Part shown: positions 1 through 6,183 of the stretch, piece after piece
How positions within the stretch are numbered: the first letter of the stretch is position 1
Layout: each line of letters begins with the position of its first letter
Origin: Bacteroidota bacterium
GTDB taxonomy: Bacteria > Bacteroidota > Bacteroidia > SXHM01
Assembly (NCBI GenBank): GCA_005773695.1
Contig: SXHM01000017.1
Coordinates: forward strand, 1 to 9,675
Length of the DNA stretch: 9,675 nt
Direction of reading: 5' to 3'
The notes under the pieces: generated by a model
What the model was told of the DNA's origin: nothing
What the model saw: only the letters and a program-made list of their open reading frames with translations
Database searches by the model: none
Translations under genes and position numbers: made by a program

Positions 1-82
1 CATTTGAAATAACAGGAACCTGATTTTGTGCAAATGCAACAGAAGAAAAACCAAGAAGTAAAAGAGTCGATTTTAGTTTCAT
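1..82 (-). CDS. 5' fragment of an exported protein gene (signal peptide only)
   Basis: Reading leftward from an ATG at 82-80, the frame is open to the window edge and gives 27 residues beginning MKLKSTLLLLGFSSVAFA followed by QNQVPVISN. This is a clear Sec signal peptide: a basic start (K2, K4), a hydrophobic core (LLLLGF), and an AFA-Q cleavage site after about residue 18, a common Bacteroidota pattern. The mature protein therefore lies outside the window and its function cannot be told. The gene is divergent from cysC with 71 nt between the two starts, and a near-consensus promoter box lies 19 nt upstream. A chance open frame is possible because the fragment is short, but signal peptide, start and promoter agree. 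Confidence 0.7.
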   Translation of the reverse strand, partial: MKLKSTLLLLGFSSVAFAQNQVPVISN

Positions 83-101
83 GTTTTTAAAATTAGTAAG
101 G

Positions 102-109
102 TAAATGTA
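102..109 (-). promoter_or_regulatory. Possible -7 box for the leftward exported-protein gene
   Basis: On the minus strand this reads TACATTTA, matching seven of the eight positions of the Bacteroidota housekeeping -7 consensus TAnnTTTG. It ends 19 nt before the ATG at 82, leaving a short leader. A TTG at 137-135 sits 25 nt upstream, slightly farther than usual for the -33 element. One mismatch and the loose spacing keep this tentative. Confidence 0.35.
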
Positions 110-137
110 TAGAAAGAAATTAAAACTTATAATTCAA

Positions 138-145
138 TACTTTTG
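138..145 (+). promoter_or_regulatory. -7 promoter box of the cysCDN operon
   Basis: TACTTTTG matches the Bacteroidota TAnnTTTG -7 consensus exactly and is the same octamer found before the OmpA lipoprotein gene at 5190. Only 8 nt separate it from the cysC ATG, so transcription from it would start within a few bases of the start codon. No TTG is seen at the expected -33 distance, so the call rests on the -7 box alone. Confidence 0.5.
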
Positions 146-153
146 CTACCCCG

Positions 154-726
154 ATGAAAAATATAAGTAAAACCGAACGCAACAAATTAAAAGGCCACAA
201 AGGACTTGCCGTGTGGCTTACTGGTCTTTCAGGTGCCGGAAAATCTACCATTGCCATTGATTTGGAGCAACAGCTTTTTGCAAAAAAAATACACACCTAT
301 ACATTAGACGGAGACATTTTGAGAACAGGTTTGAATAAAGATTTATCGTTTACAGAAGAAGCAAGAAAAGAAAATATCCGCAGAACAGGTGAGGTTGCAA
401 AACTATTTGTTGATTCGGGAACTCTGGTTATCGCTGCATTTATCTCACCCTTTGCAGGCGACCGCAAAATTGTTCGCAAATTGTTGGGTGAAGAATTTGT
501 AGAGGTATTTGTAAATTGCCCCTTGGAAATTTGCGAACAACGCGATGTAAAAGGCCTCTATAAAAAAGCGCGCAAAGGCGAGTTGAAAAACTTTACAGGA
601 ATTGATTCACCTTACGAGAAGCCCGAAAATCCTGAACTAATACTAAACACACATTTGCAGAGTGTAGAAGAATGTGTTCAGCAAATTATTGAATTTGTTT
701 TGCCGAAAATAGAATTAGAGCAATGA
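154..726 (+). CDS. cysC: Adenylyl-sulfate kinase (APS kinase)
   Basis: This 190-residue cytoplasmic enzyme phosphorylates APS with ATP at the 3' position to give PAPS, the second step of sulfate activation. The P-loop GLSGAGKS is at residues 24-31, preceded by the family's GHKG lead-in (14-17). LDGD lies at 51-54, and the APS-binding NIRRTGEVAKLF stretch at about 74-85. The ISPF motif at 97-100 carries the serine (Ser98) phosphorylated in well-studied homologues. KGLYKKAR (133-140) and FTGIDSPYE (147-155) complete the signature. Length is typical for a stand-alone CysC, not a CysNC fusion. The ATG at 154 gives the normal N-terminus. The stop overlaps the cysD start in ATGA (723-726), implying translational coupling in a cysC-cysD-cysN operon. 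Confidence 0.97.
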   Translation: MKNISKTERNKLKGHKGLAVWLTGLSGAGKSTIAIDLEQQLFAKKIHTYTLDGDILRTGLNKDLSFTEEARKENIRRTGEVAKLFVDSGTLVIAAFISPFAGDRKIVRKLLGEEFVEVFVNCPLEICEQRDVKGLYKKARKGELKNFTGIDSPYEKPENPELILNTHLQSVEECVQQIIEFVLPKIELEQ

Positions 727-1628
727 AATCATATCAACTCTCCCATTTAAAAGAATTAGAAGCCGAATCCATTTTTGTTATTCGCGAAGTGGCAGCACAG
801 TTCGAAAAACCGGCATTGCTTTTTTCAGGAGGCAAAGACAGCATTGTTTGTTTTCACTTGGCACGAAAAGCTTTTTTCCCTGCCAACATTCCGTTTCCGT
901 TAGTGCATGTTGATACCGGACACAATTTTGAAGAAACACTTGTTTACCGCGATAACCTTGTAAAAAAATACGGAGCACAATTAATCATTGGCTCTGTTCA
1001 GGAAAGTATTGACAGAGGAAGAGTGACCGAAGAAAAAGGATATAATGCAAGCAGAAATGTTTTGCAAACGGTAACACTTTTAGATACAATAGAAAAATAC
1101 AAATTCGATGCCTGCATAGGCGGAGCCCGCAGAGACGAAGAAAAAGCAAGAGCCAAAGAACGTTTCTTTTCTCACCGTGATGAGTTTGGTCAGTGGGACC
1201 CGAAAAATCAGCGCCCTGAGCTCTGGAATATTTTCAACGGTAAAAAACACATTGGTGAGCATTTTCGTGTTTTTCCAATCAGCAACTGGACCGAGATGGA
1301 TGTATGGCAATACATTCTTCATGAAAAAATTGAAATGCCTTCGTTGTATTTTACACATGAGCGTGAGTGCTTTGTCAGAGACGGAGTAATTTATGCACAT
1401 GCAAATGTTATCCCTCTCAAGCCAACGGAGAAAGTAGAAAAAATGCAGGTGCGCTTCCGCACCATTGGTGATATCAGTTGCACGGGTGCAGTTTTATCCA
1501 CCGCAAATTCAGTAGAAGAAATTGTAGAAGAAGTTGCAGCAACGCGGGTAACAGAAAGAGGTAGCAGAATTGATGATAGAAGAAGTGAGGCCGCAATGGA
1601 AGACAGAAAAAAATCAGGATACTTTTAA
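723..1628 (+). CDS. cysD: Sulfate adenylyltransferase subunit 2
   Basis: This is the 301-residue catalytic subunit of the bacterial CysDN ATP sulfurylase, which adenylylates sulfate to APS using ATP; the reaction is driven by GTP hydrolysis on CysN. It belongs to the PP-loop ATP-pyrophosphatase family: the loop SGGKDS is at residues 35-40. HVDTGHNF (62-69), GGARRDEEKARAKER (133-147), WTEMDVWQYI (189-198) and the CTGA turn (253-256) are CysD hallmarks. The tail RIDDRRSEAAMEDRKKSGYF (282-301) matches the conserved CysD C-terminus, so the gene is full length. The start overlaps the cysC stop by 4 nt, and cysN begins 1 nt after the stop, so the stoichiometric partner subunits are tightly coupled. 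No reductase (cysH, cysIJ) lies nearby, so the fate of the activated sulfate is not shown here. Confidence 0.97.
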   Translation: MKSYQLSHLKELEAESIFVIREVAAQFEKPALLFSGGKDSIVCFHLARKAFFPANIPFPLVHVDTGHNFEETLVYRDNLVKKYGAQLIIGSVQESIDRGRVTEEKGYNASRNVLQTVTLLDTIEKYKFDACIGGARRDEEKARAKERFFSHRDEFGQWDPKNQRPELWNIFNGKKHIGEHFRVFPISNWTEMDVWQYILHEKIEMPSLYFTHERECFVRDGVIYAHANVIPLKPTEKVEKMQVRFRTIGDISCTGAVLSTANSVEEIVEEVAATRVTERGSRIDDRRSEAAMEDRKKSGYF

Positions 1629-1629
1629 A

Positions 1630-2895
1630 ATGGATACACAAGGATATTTGGATATGGAACTTTTGCGCTTCACAACTGCTGGTTCAGTTGATGACGGAAA
1701 AAGCACATTAATTGGCAGGTTGTTATACGACAGTAAATCAATCTTTGAAGACCAGTTGGATGCAGTAAAAGCATCAAGCGAAAAAAAAGGATTACAGCAT
1801 GTTGACCTCTCCTTATTGACAGATGGCTTGCGTGCCGAGCGAGAACAAGGAATTACCATTGATGTAGCGTATCGCTACTTCGCAACACCCAAACGCAAAT
1901 TCATTATTGCCGATACTCCCGGACATATTCAGTATACGCGCAATATGATTACAGGTGCATCAACAGCTAACCTTGCGTTGATTTTAATTGATGCACGAAA
2001 AGGTGTGATTGAACAAACCTGTCGACATTCGTTTATTGCATCGCTGTTGAAAATTCCTCACCTGATTGTGTGTGTAAACAAAATGGATTTAGTGGATTTC
2101 AGCGAAGAAGTTTACAACCGCATTGTTACAGAATACAAAAATTTTGCATCGCATTTGGATGTTCAGGATATTGAGTTTGTCCCCATTTCTGCACTGCATG
2201 GCGATAATGTGGTTGACCGTTCAACTAATATGGATTGGTTCAAAGGTTCTCCGCTTTTAAACACGCTGGAAAATGTACACATAGGCAGCGACTGGAATCA
2301 TGAGGATGCGCGTTTCCCGGTGCAATATGTTATTCGTCCGCACACAGATGAGTTCCATGATTACCGCGGCTATGCCGGCAGAATTGCCGGAGGAATTTTT
2401 AAACCCGGAGATGAAGTAGTTGCATTGACTTCGGGCCTCACTTCAAAAATAAAATCTATTGCAACCTTGGATGGTTCGCTGGATGAGGCGTTCGCACCCA
2501 TGTCGGTTTCCATCACGTTAGAAGATGAGATAGATATCAGCCGCGGTGACATGATTGTGAAAAAAGAAAATCAACCCGAAAGCACACAGGATGTGGATGC
2601 AATGTTATGCTGGCTCAATAATAAGTCACCACAACCTGGTGCAAAATTTTTTTTGAAACACACCAGCAATGATGCACGTGCCGTTATTAAAGAAATAAAT
2701 TACAAGGTTGACATCAACACACTCAATAAACTGGAAGAAGACAAGAGTGTAAAAATGAACGATATTTTTCACGCACGCTTGCGAACCACCAAACCTTTAT
2801 TTAAAGACAGCTATAAACGCAACCGCATAACCGGAAGCCTTATTCTTGTTGATGAAGGAACCAACGAGACCGTTGCTGCGGGAATGATTCAGTAA
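1630..2895 (+). CDS. cysN: Sulfate adenylyltransferase subunit 1 (GTPase)
   Basis: This 421-residue translation-factor-like GTPase couples GTP hydrolysis to APS synthesis by CysD. The G1 loop GSVDDGKS is at residues 18-25, REQGITIDVAYRYF (71-84) is the switch/G2 region, DTPGH (95-99) is G3, NKMD (150-153) is G4 and SAL (187-189) is G5. Beta-barrel domains II and III follow from about residue 228 to the end (for example DYRGYAGRI at 244-252). There is no C-terminal APS-kinase domain, consistent with a separate cysC. The frame runs open upstream to a TTG at 1570, inside cysD, but the ATG at 1630 is preferred: it gives the family N-terminus (YLDMELLRFTTAGSVDDGKST), lies 1 nt after the cysD stop, and has a weak AGGA 10 nt upstream. 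It is shorter than E. coli CysN but usual for Bacteroidota as I recall. Its stop directly abuts that of the convergent peroxidase gene. Confidence 0.96.
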   Translation: MDTQGYLDMELLRFTTAGSVDDGKSTLIGRLLYDSKSIFEDQLDAVKASSEKKGLQHVDLSLLTDGLRAEREQGITIDVAYRYFATPKRKFIIADTPGHIQYTRNMITGASTANLALILIDARKGVIEQTCRHSFIASLLKIPHLIVCVNKMDLVDFSEEVYNRIVTEYKNFASHLDVQDIEFVPISALHGDNVVDRSTNMDWFKGSPLLNTLENVHIGSDWNHEDARFPVQYVIRPHTDEFHDYRGYAGRIAGGIFKPGDEVVALTSGLTSKIKSIATLDGSLDEAFAPMSVSITLEDEIDISRGDMIVKKENQPESTQDVDAMLCWLNNKSPQPGAKFFLKHTSNDARAVIKEINYKVDINTLNKLEEDKSVKMNDIFHARLRTTKPLFKDSYKRNRITGSLILVDEGTNETVAAGMIQ

Positions 2896-3951
2896 TTAAA
2901 GCGCAGGAGCTTTTTTGTATTCCGCAGCAATATCTCCTGTCAACGATTTCAAAAAGGCTTCTACCGAATTTAGTTCCTCAGGACTCATGCGGTAAGCTAA
3001 TTGTGCAACAGCCATAATCTGAATTGCTTTTTTCAAATCTGGAACACTACCATCATGAAAATAGGGATACGTTTTTTCTATATTACGAAGTGAAGGAACT
3101 TTAAAAATGTATTTATCGCTTTCCACTTTGGTCAGAGCTGCTTTGCCGTCATCAATCTTTTTACTTTCTGTCAGAGTCCAGTACTCACGGTGAACACCGA
3201 ATTTTTGCATCATGTTTCCTCCTAAAGTTGACCCATTGTGACAAGTTGTACAGCCAATTTTTATAAAATTATTCAATCCTTTTTTCTCTTCTAGCGTCAA
3301 CGCAGTGTTATCACCTGCAATGTATTTATCGAAGCGCGAAGGAGTAATAAGTTTACGTTCAAAAGCGGCAATAGCCAATTGCAAGTTTTGGTATGTTATT
3401 CCTTTTCCGGGAAATGCTTCGTTGAATAATAGTTTGTATTCTGGAACGGCTGAAAGGCGTTCTACCAAAAACGCTTCATCAGGAATCATCATTTCCACCG
3501 GATTTAAAATTGGCATTCCTGCTTGTTCTTCCACATCTTTTGCGCGGCTGTCCCAGAATTGTGTGGTGTGTAAAGAGGCATTCAAAACAGTAGGCGAATT
3601 GCGTTCACCATTTTTTCCGGCATCACCGGGCGAAGTTGGTAAGTTGTCCACACCAAAAGTTTCCAGATTGTGGCACGAGTTACAACTGATTGTTCCTTCT
3701 TTTGACAGTCGTGTATCAAAATATAAAGCATGACCCAATTTTACTTTTGCATCCGTTGCAGGATTGTCAGGATTTTCTGCAACTACAGGTAATGCTGCAA
3801 AAGCAGTTAAACGTGGATTTATTTCTGCGTCTATTTTTGATTCTTCGTTTTCGGTGCTTGCTTCCTTTTGTTGTTCCGGTTGATTAGAGCAACTGTTTAG
3901 AAAAAGAGAAACAGAAATTGCTGCTATTAAATATAGATTGGATTTATTCAT
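2896..3951 (-). CDS. Di-haem cytochrome c peroxidase, lipoprotein
   Basis: This 351-residue protein reduces hydrogen peroxide to water with electrons from small cytochromes or other donors on the periplasmic side. Two c-type haem sites, CNSCH (90-94) and CTTCH (234-238), define the two domains. The family signatures KLGHALYFDTRLS (71-83), NSPTVLNA (118-125), FWDSRAKDVEEQA (132-144), NPVEM (150-154) and PYFHDGSV (296-303) are present. Met313 in IMAVAQL is at the place of the distal methionine ligand in classical peroxidases (inferred). The N-terminus is a type II signal peptide: hydrophobic 6-18, then LNSC with Cys21 as the lipidated residue, followed by a Gln/Glu/Ser-rich linker to about 45. 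The start at 3951 is chosen over an upstream in-frame ATG at 4005 because a promoter box lies between them and the lipoprotein signal begins here. MauG-like enzymes are the main alternative; the Met and the peroxidase-type spacing argue against that. Confidence 0.93.
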   Translation of the reverse strand: MNKSNLYLIAAISVSLFLNSCSNQPEQQKEASTENEESKIDAEINPRLTAFAALPVVAENPDNPATDAKVKLGHALYFDTRLSKEGTISCNSCHNLETFGVDNLPTSPGDAGKNGERNSPTVLNASLHTTQFWDSRAKDVEEQAGMPILNPVEMMIPDEAFLVERLSAVPEYKLLFNEAFPGKGITYQNLQLAIAAFERKLITPSRFDKYIAGDNTALTLEEKKGLNNFIKIGCTTCHNGSTLGGNMMQKFGVHREYWTLTESKKIDDGKAALTKVESDKYIFKVPSLRNIEKTYPYFHDGSVPDLKKAIQIMAVAQLAYRMSPEELNSVEAFLKSLTGDIAAEYKKAPAL

Positions 3952-3971
3952 TGTTATAGATTTTATCTGCA

Positions 3972-3979
3972 CAAAAATA
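3972..3979 (-). promoter_or_regulatory. -7 promoter box of the cytochrome c peroxidase gene
   Basis: On the minus strand this reads TATTTTTG, an exact match to TAnnTTTG. A TTG at 4005-4003 lies 23 nt upstream, acceptable for the -33 element. The box ends 20 nt before the ATG at 3951, giving a normal short leader, and lies inside the longer frame that starts at 4005. It therefore decides the start codon. Confidence 0.6.
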
Positions 3980-4040
3980 AAATATGCTTTGATTAAACTC
4001 TGCAAACAATGTTACAAAAAAATCTTTGATCAAATTATCG

Positions 4041-4048
4041 GATATTTG
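4041..4048 (+). promoter_or_regulatory. Weak candidate -7 box for the first OmpA-family gene
   Basis: GATATTTG differs from TAnnTTTG only in the first base and ends 15 nt before the ATG at 4064. A second one-mismatch candidate, AATCTTTG, is at 4021-4028. Neither has a convincing -33 TTG. This gene must have a promoter in the 112-nt divergent gap (3952-4063), but which box is used is uncertain. Confidence 0.25.
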
Positions 4049-4063
4049 GAAATTATTTATAGC

Positions 4064-5164
4064 ATGAAAATTTTGCACATCCTTCTCTTAGTATTAATTG
4101 CTTTTGGCAAATTGTGCGCACAGGAAAACCTGATTTCCAATTCAGATTTCGAAAAGCATAAAGACTTGCCTACTGATATCGGACAAGGAAAAAACTGCCT
4201 TGAGAATTGGATAAACCCGGTTTTGACAGGTGGAGGTGATTATTTTCATGCTGAGGCAAAAAGCAAAAAATCCAACACGAATAAGAATTTCTTTGGCAAA
4301 CAGGAACCACATTCAGGCAAAGCTTATGCAGGTATCTGCATCACCAGAAATTACCGGGAGTATCTGCAAACCCAATTAATAAAACCACTTGAGAAAGGAA
4401 GAAGTTATCAAGTGGAAGTATACATCAGCCGGGGTGATGCAAAATGGCTGGGCTCTATGAAGGGCTTCTGTATTGTTTTTTCTCCCGACACATTCAGATT
4501 GCAGAAATACGGACCTCCGATGTCAACTCCATCTTTGGTTTTCAGGAATGAGGCCGGATATAATAATTCAGAAGAGTGGACACTGCTAAGCGCTGTTTAT
4601 GATGCCAACGGCACAGAAAAGTATCTTACTTTCGGTTGTTTTGTTTACCGAGAAAAAACAGAATTTACTATTATGAATTTCAATGTAGAAATACCAGGAA
4701 AGAGAAATTACGCTCATTATTTTATTGATGATTTTATGTTGACGCCTTTAGATATAGTTAAAACTTCTAATGAACTTATTGATAAAAAAATTGCAGCAAA
4801 CGAATCCCCGAAAGTTTACGAAACCGGCAAGCCTCATATTTTTAAAAACATTGTATTTGAATCGGGCAAATCAGATTTACTTCCTTCATCATATACTGAA
4901 TTAAATCAACTTGCAGAATATTTAATCAATAATCCGGATGTAAAAGCAAATATCATAGGACATACCGATAACTTAGGAAATAAAGAAGATAACCTTGTAC
5001 TTTCAAAAAACCGTGCAGAAAAGGTTTTGAATTTTCTGATAGAAAAGAATATCAGTTTAACTAAACTTTCCTTTAGTGGTATGGGAGATTCGCAACCAAT
5101 TTCCTCAAATATCTCTGAAGAGGGCAGGCAAAATAACAGAAGGGTGGAGGTAGTATTTTATTAA
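4064..5164 (+). CDS. OmpA-family protein with N-terminal Gly/Trp-rich beta domain
   Basis: This 366-residue envelope protein starts with a Sec signal peptide (residues 1-19 or so, hydrophobic ILLLVLIAF, cleavage near LCA-Q). Residues 21 to about 228 form a domain that opens with NLISNSDFEKH and contains PHSGKAYAGI (82-91), REYLQTQL (98-105), GRSYQVEVYIS (112-122) and ends with YFIDDFML (219-226). The pattern resembles the galactose-binding/jelly-roll modules found at the front of Bacteroidota OmpA-like proteins; a sugar ligand is inferred, not shown. The C-terminal OmpA domain spans about 257-366: IVFESGKSDL (263-272), GHTDN (299-303), LSKNRAEKV (313-321) and EGRQNNRRVEV (353-363). Asp302 and Arg317 align with the diaminopimelate-binding pair of E. 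coli OmpA, so it should bind peptidoglycan. An upstream in-frame ATG at 3938 would put 42 extra residues before the signal peptide and is rejected. Confidence 0.88.
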   Translation: MKILHILLLVLIAFGKLCAQENLISNSDFEKHKDLPTDIGQGKNCLENWINPVLTGGGDYFHAEAKSKKSNTNKNFFGKQEPHSGKAYAGICITRNYREYLQTQLIKPLEKGRSYQVEVYISRGDAKWLGSMKGFCIVFSPDTFRLQKYGPPMSTPSLVFRNEAGYNNSEEWTLLSAVYDANGTEKYLTFGCFVYREKTEFTIMNFNVEIPGKRNYAHYFIDDFMLTPLDIVKTSNELIDKKIAANESPKVYETGKPHIFKNIVFESGKSDLLPSSYTELNQLAEYLINNPDVKANIIGHTDNLGNKEDNLVLSKNRAEKVLNFLIEKNISLTKLSFSGMGDSQPISSNISEEGRQNNRRVEVVFY

Positions 5165-5189
5165 TTTTTTTGCTCCATCGTTTTATTTC

Positions 5190-5197
5190 TACTTTTG
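5190..5197 (+). promoter_or_regulatory. -7 promoter box of the OmpA-family lipoprotein gene
   Basis: TACTTTTG is an exact TAnnTTTG match. TTG at 5170-5172 lies 17 nt upstream, slightly short of the usual spacing for the -33 element. The box ends 20 nt before the ATG at 5218. It suggests that the second OmpA-family gene can be transcribed on its own and not only by read-through from the gene 53 nt upstream. Confidence 0.6.
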
Positions 5198-5217
5198 CCG
5201 AATAAACTAAAACTATA

Positions 5218-6090
5218 ATGAAATTACTTTTTAATATTTTTATTGCATTCAGCCTTATTGTTACTGTATCTTCTTGCGTAAGCAAAAAGAAATTTTTGGA
5301 ACTACAGGCTAAGAAAGAAAGCGAGCTAAAAAACGCTAACGAGTTATTAATGAAATGCGAAGATGAGCGCAACCGTTACTCCACTGACTTAATTGAAGCA
5401 CGCACATCATTGAAGTATTTGACGGAGCAACTTAATGATTGCAAACAACAACGTGACAAACAAGTAACGCAAGTTGGTGATTTAACAGTTCTTTCTCAGG
5501 CGGCAAACCAGAACATTAATAAAACACTGGAGCAATTAGAGAAAAAAGACAAATACATCCAACTTTTGCAGGCTGCAAAAACAAAAGCAGATTCAATTAA
5601 CCTTGCGTTGGCTGTAAATCTGAAAGGTGTTTTGAAAGAAGGATTGGACGACAACGATGTGGAAATCAAAGTGGATAAAACAGTTGTTTTCATAAATCTT
5701 TCAGATAAAATGCTCTATCAAAGCGGAAGCGCAAATTTAACTTCAAGGGCAAAAGAAGTGTTGGGTAAAATTGCTGCTATCGTTAGCTCAAGAACTGAAA
5801 TGGAGGTGATGGTAGAAGGCTACACTGACAGTGTTCCAATTAAAAATGATTGCACTGCCGACAACTGGGATTTAAGTGTAAAACGCGCAACAGCAGTAGT
5901 TCGTGTATTGCAAAATGATTATAAAATTGATCCCAACCGTCTTATTGCAGCAGGCCGCGGGCAGTTTAATGCACTTGCATCTAATGACACTGTAGAGGGA
6001 CGTGCTACCAATCGCAGAACACGTATCATCATTTTGCCGAAACTCGACCAGTTTTATGATTTGCTGAACCCTGCAAAAGCAGTGGAATAA
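5218..6090 (+). CDS. OmpA/MotB-family lipoprotein with coiled-coil stalk
   Basis: This is a 290-residue outer-membrane-anchored lipoprotein. The type II signal peptide has a hydrophobic core at 4-17 and the lipobox VSSC, with Cys20 lipidated. Residues about 22-130 are rich in Lys, Glu and Gln with heptad-like Leu spacing (LQAKKESELKNANELL, YLTEQLNDCKQQRDKQ, LEQLEKKDKYIQLLQ) and should form a coiled coil spanning the periplasm. The C-terminal OmpA/MotB domain is about 155-275: VFINLSDKMLYQSGSANL (157-174), EGYTDSVP (200-207), NWDLSVKRATAVV (216-228), RLIAAGRGQF (241-250) and GRATNRRTRI (261-270). Asp204 and Arg223 occupy the peptidoglycan-contact positions. The inferred role is tethering outer membrane to cell wall. 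It follows another OmpA-domain gene on the same strand. A MotB stator is unlikely because there is no transmembrane helix with the stator Asp and no motA neighbour. Confidence 0.9.
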   Translation: MKLLFNIFIAFSLIVTVSSCVSKKKFLELQAKKESELKNANELLMKCEDERNRYSTDLIEARTSLKYLTEQLNDCKQQRDKQVTQVGDLTVLSQAANQNINKTLEQLEKKDKYIQLLQAAKTKADSINLALAVNLKGVLKEGLDDNDVEIKVDKTVVFINLSDKMLYQSGSANLTSRAKEVLGKIAAIVSSRTEMEVMVEGYTDSVPIKNDCTADNWDLSVKRATAVVRVLQNDYKIDPNRLIAAGRGQFNALASNDTVEGRATNRRTRIIILPKLDQFYDLLNPAKAVE

Positions 6091-6104
6091 AAGAACTCAG
6101 GAGC

Positions 6105-6151
6105 TTTGGGAGGGAGTTCAAAAATAATTCCCGCCCAAACACCATTTTTTT
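6105..6151 (+). terminator. Probable rho-independent terminator after the OmpA lipoprotein gene
   Basis: TTTGGG (6105-6110) pairs with CCCAAA (6134-6139). One A/G mismatch follows, then GGGA (6112-6115) pairs with TCCC (6129-6132), enclosing an A-rich loop of about 11-13 nt. Four bases after the stem comes a run of seven T (6145-6151). It begins 15 nt after the stop at 6090, the right place to end the upstream transcript. The internal mismatch and the gap before the T run make it imperfect. Confidence 0.6.
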
Positions 6152-6158
6152 ATCTTTG
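6151..6158 (+). promoter_or_regulatory. -7 promoter box of the aminotransferase gene
   Basis: TATCTTTG matches TAnnTTTG exactly and ends 25 nt before the ATG at 6184. Its first T is the last base of the terminator's T run, so the upstream transcript ends where this one is set up. No clear -33 TTG is seen; the expected position falls in the 3' arm of the terminator stem. Confidence 0.55.
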
Positions 6159-6183
6159 CCGGCAATCAAAGGAATCTAACCAG

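Noticed and set aside
15..24. CAGGAACCTG palindrome, resembling CAGGAAAACCTG at 4121-4132
   Set aside because: Both are four-pair stems inside coding sequence and look coincidental.
1080..1400. Minus-strand 106-codon frame inside cysD
   Set aside because: It is antisense to a well-conserved part of cysD, with no promoter, signal or recognisable domain.
2898..2916. AAAGC/GCTTT mini-hairpin with a T run after cysN
   Set aside because: A five-pair stem with only two G-C pairs is too weak, and the bases are the last codons of the peroxidase gene.
3305..3733. Plus-strand 142-codon frame inside the peroxidase gene
   Set aside because: It is antisense to both peroxidase haem domains, whose coding is certain; no family resemblance is seen in the shadow frame.
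5143..5188. Hairpin GGTGGAG...CTCCATC followed by a T-rich stretch after the first OmpA gene
   Set aside because: The stem starts inside the coding region, has a G-T pair and a 23-nt loop that itself contains the longest T run, so it is a poor terminator.
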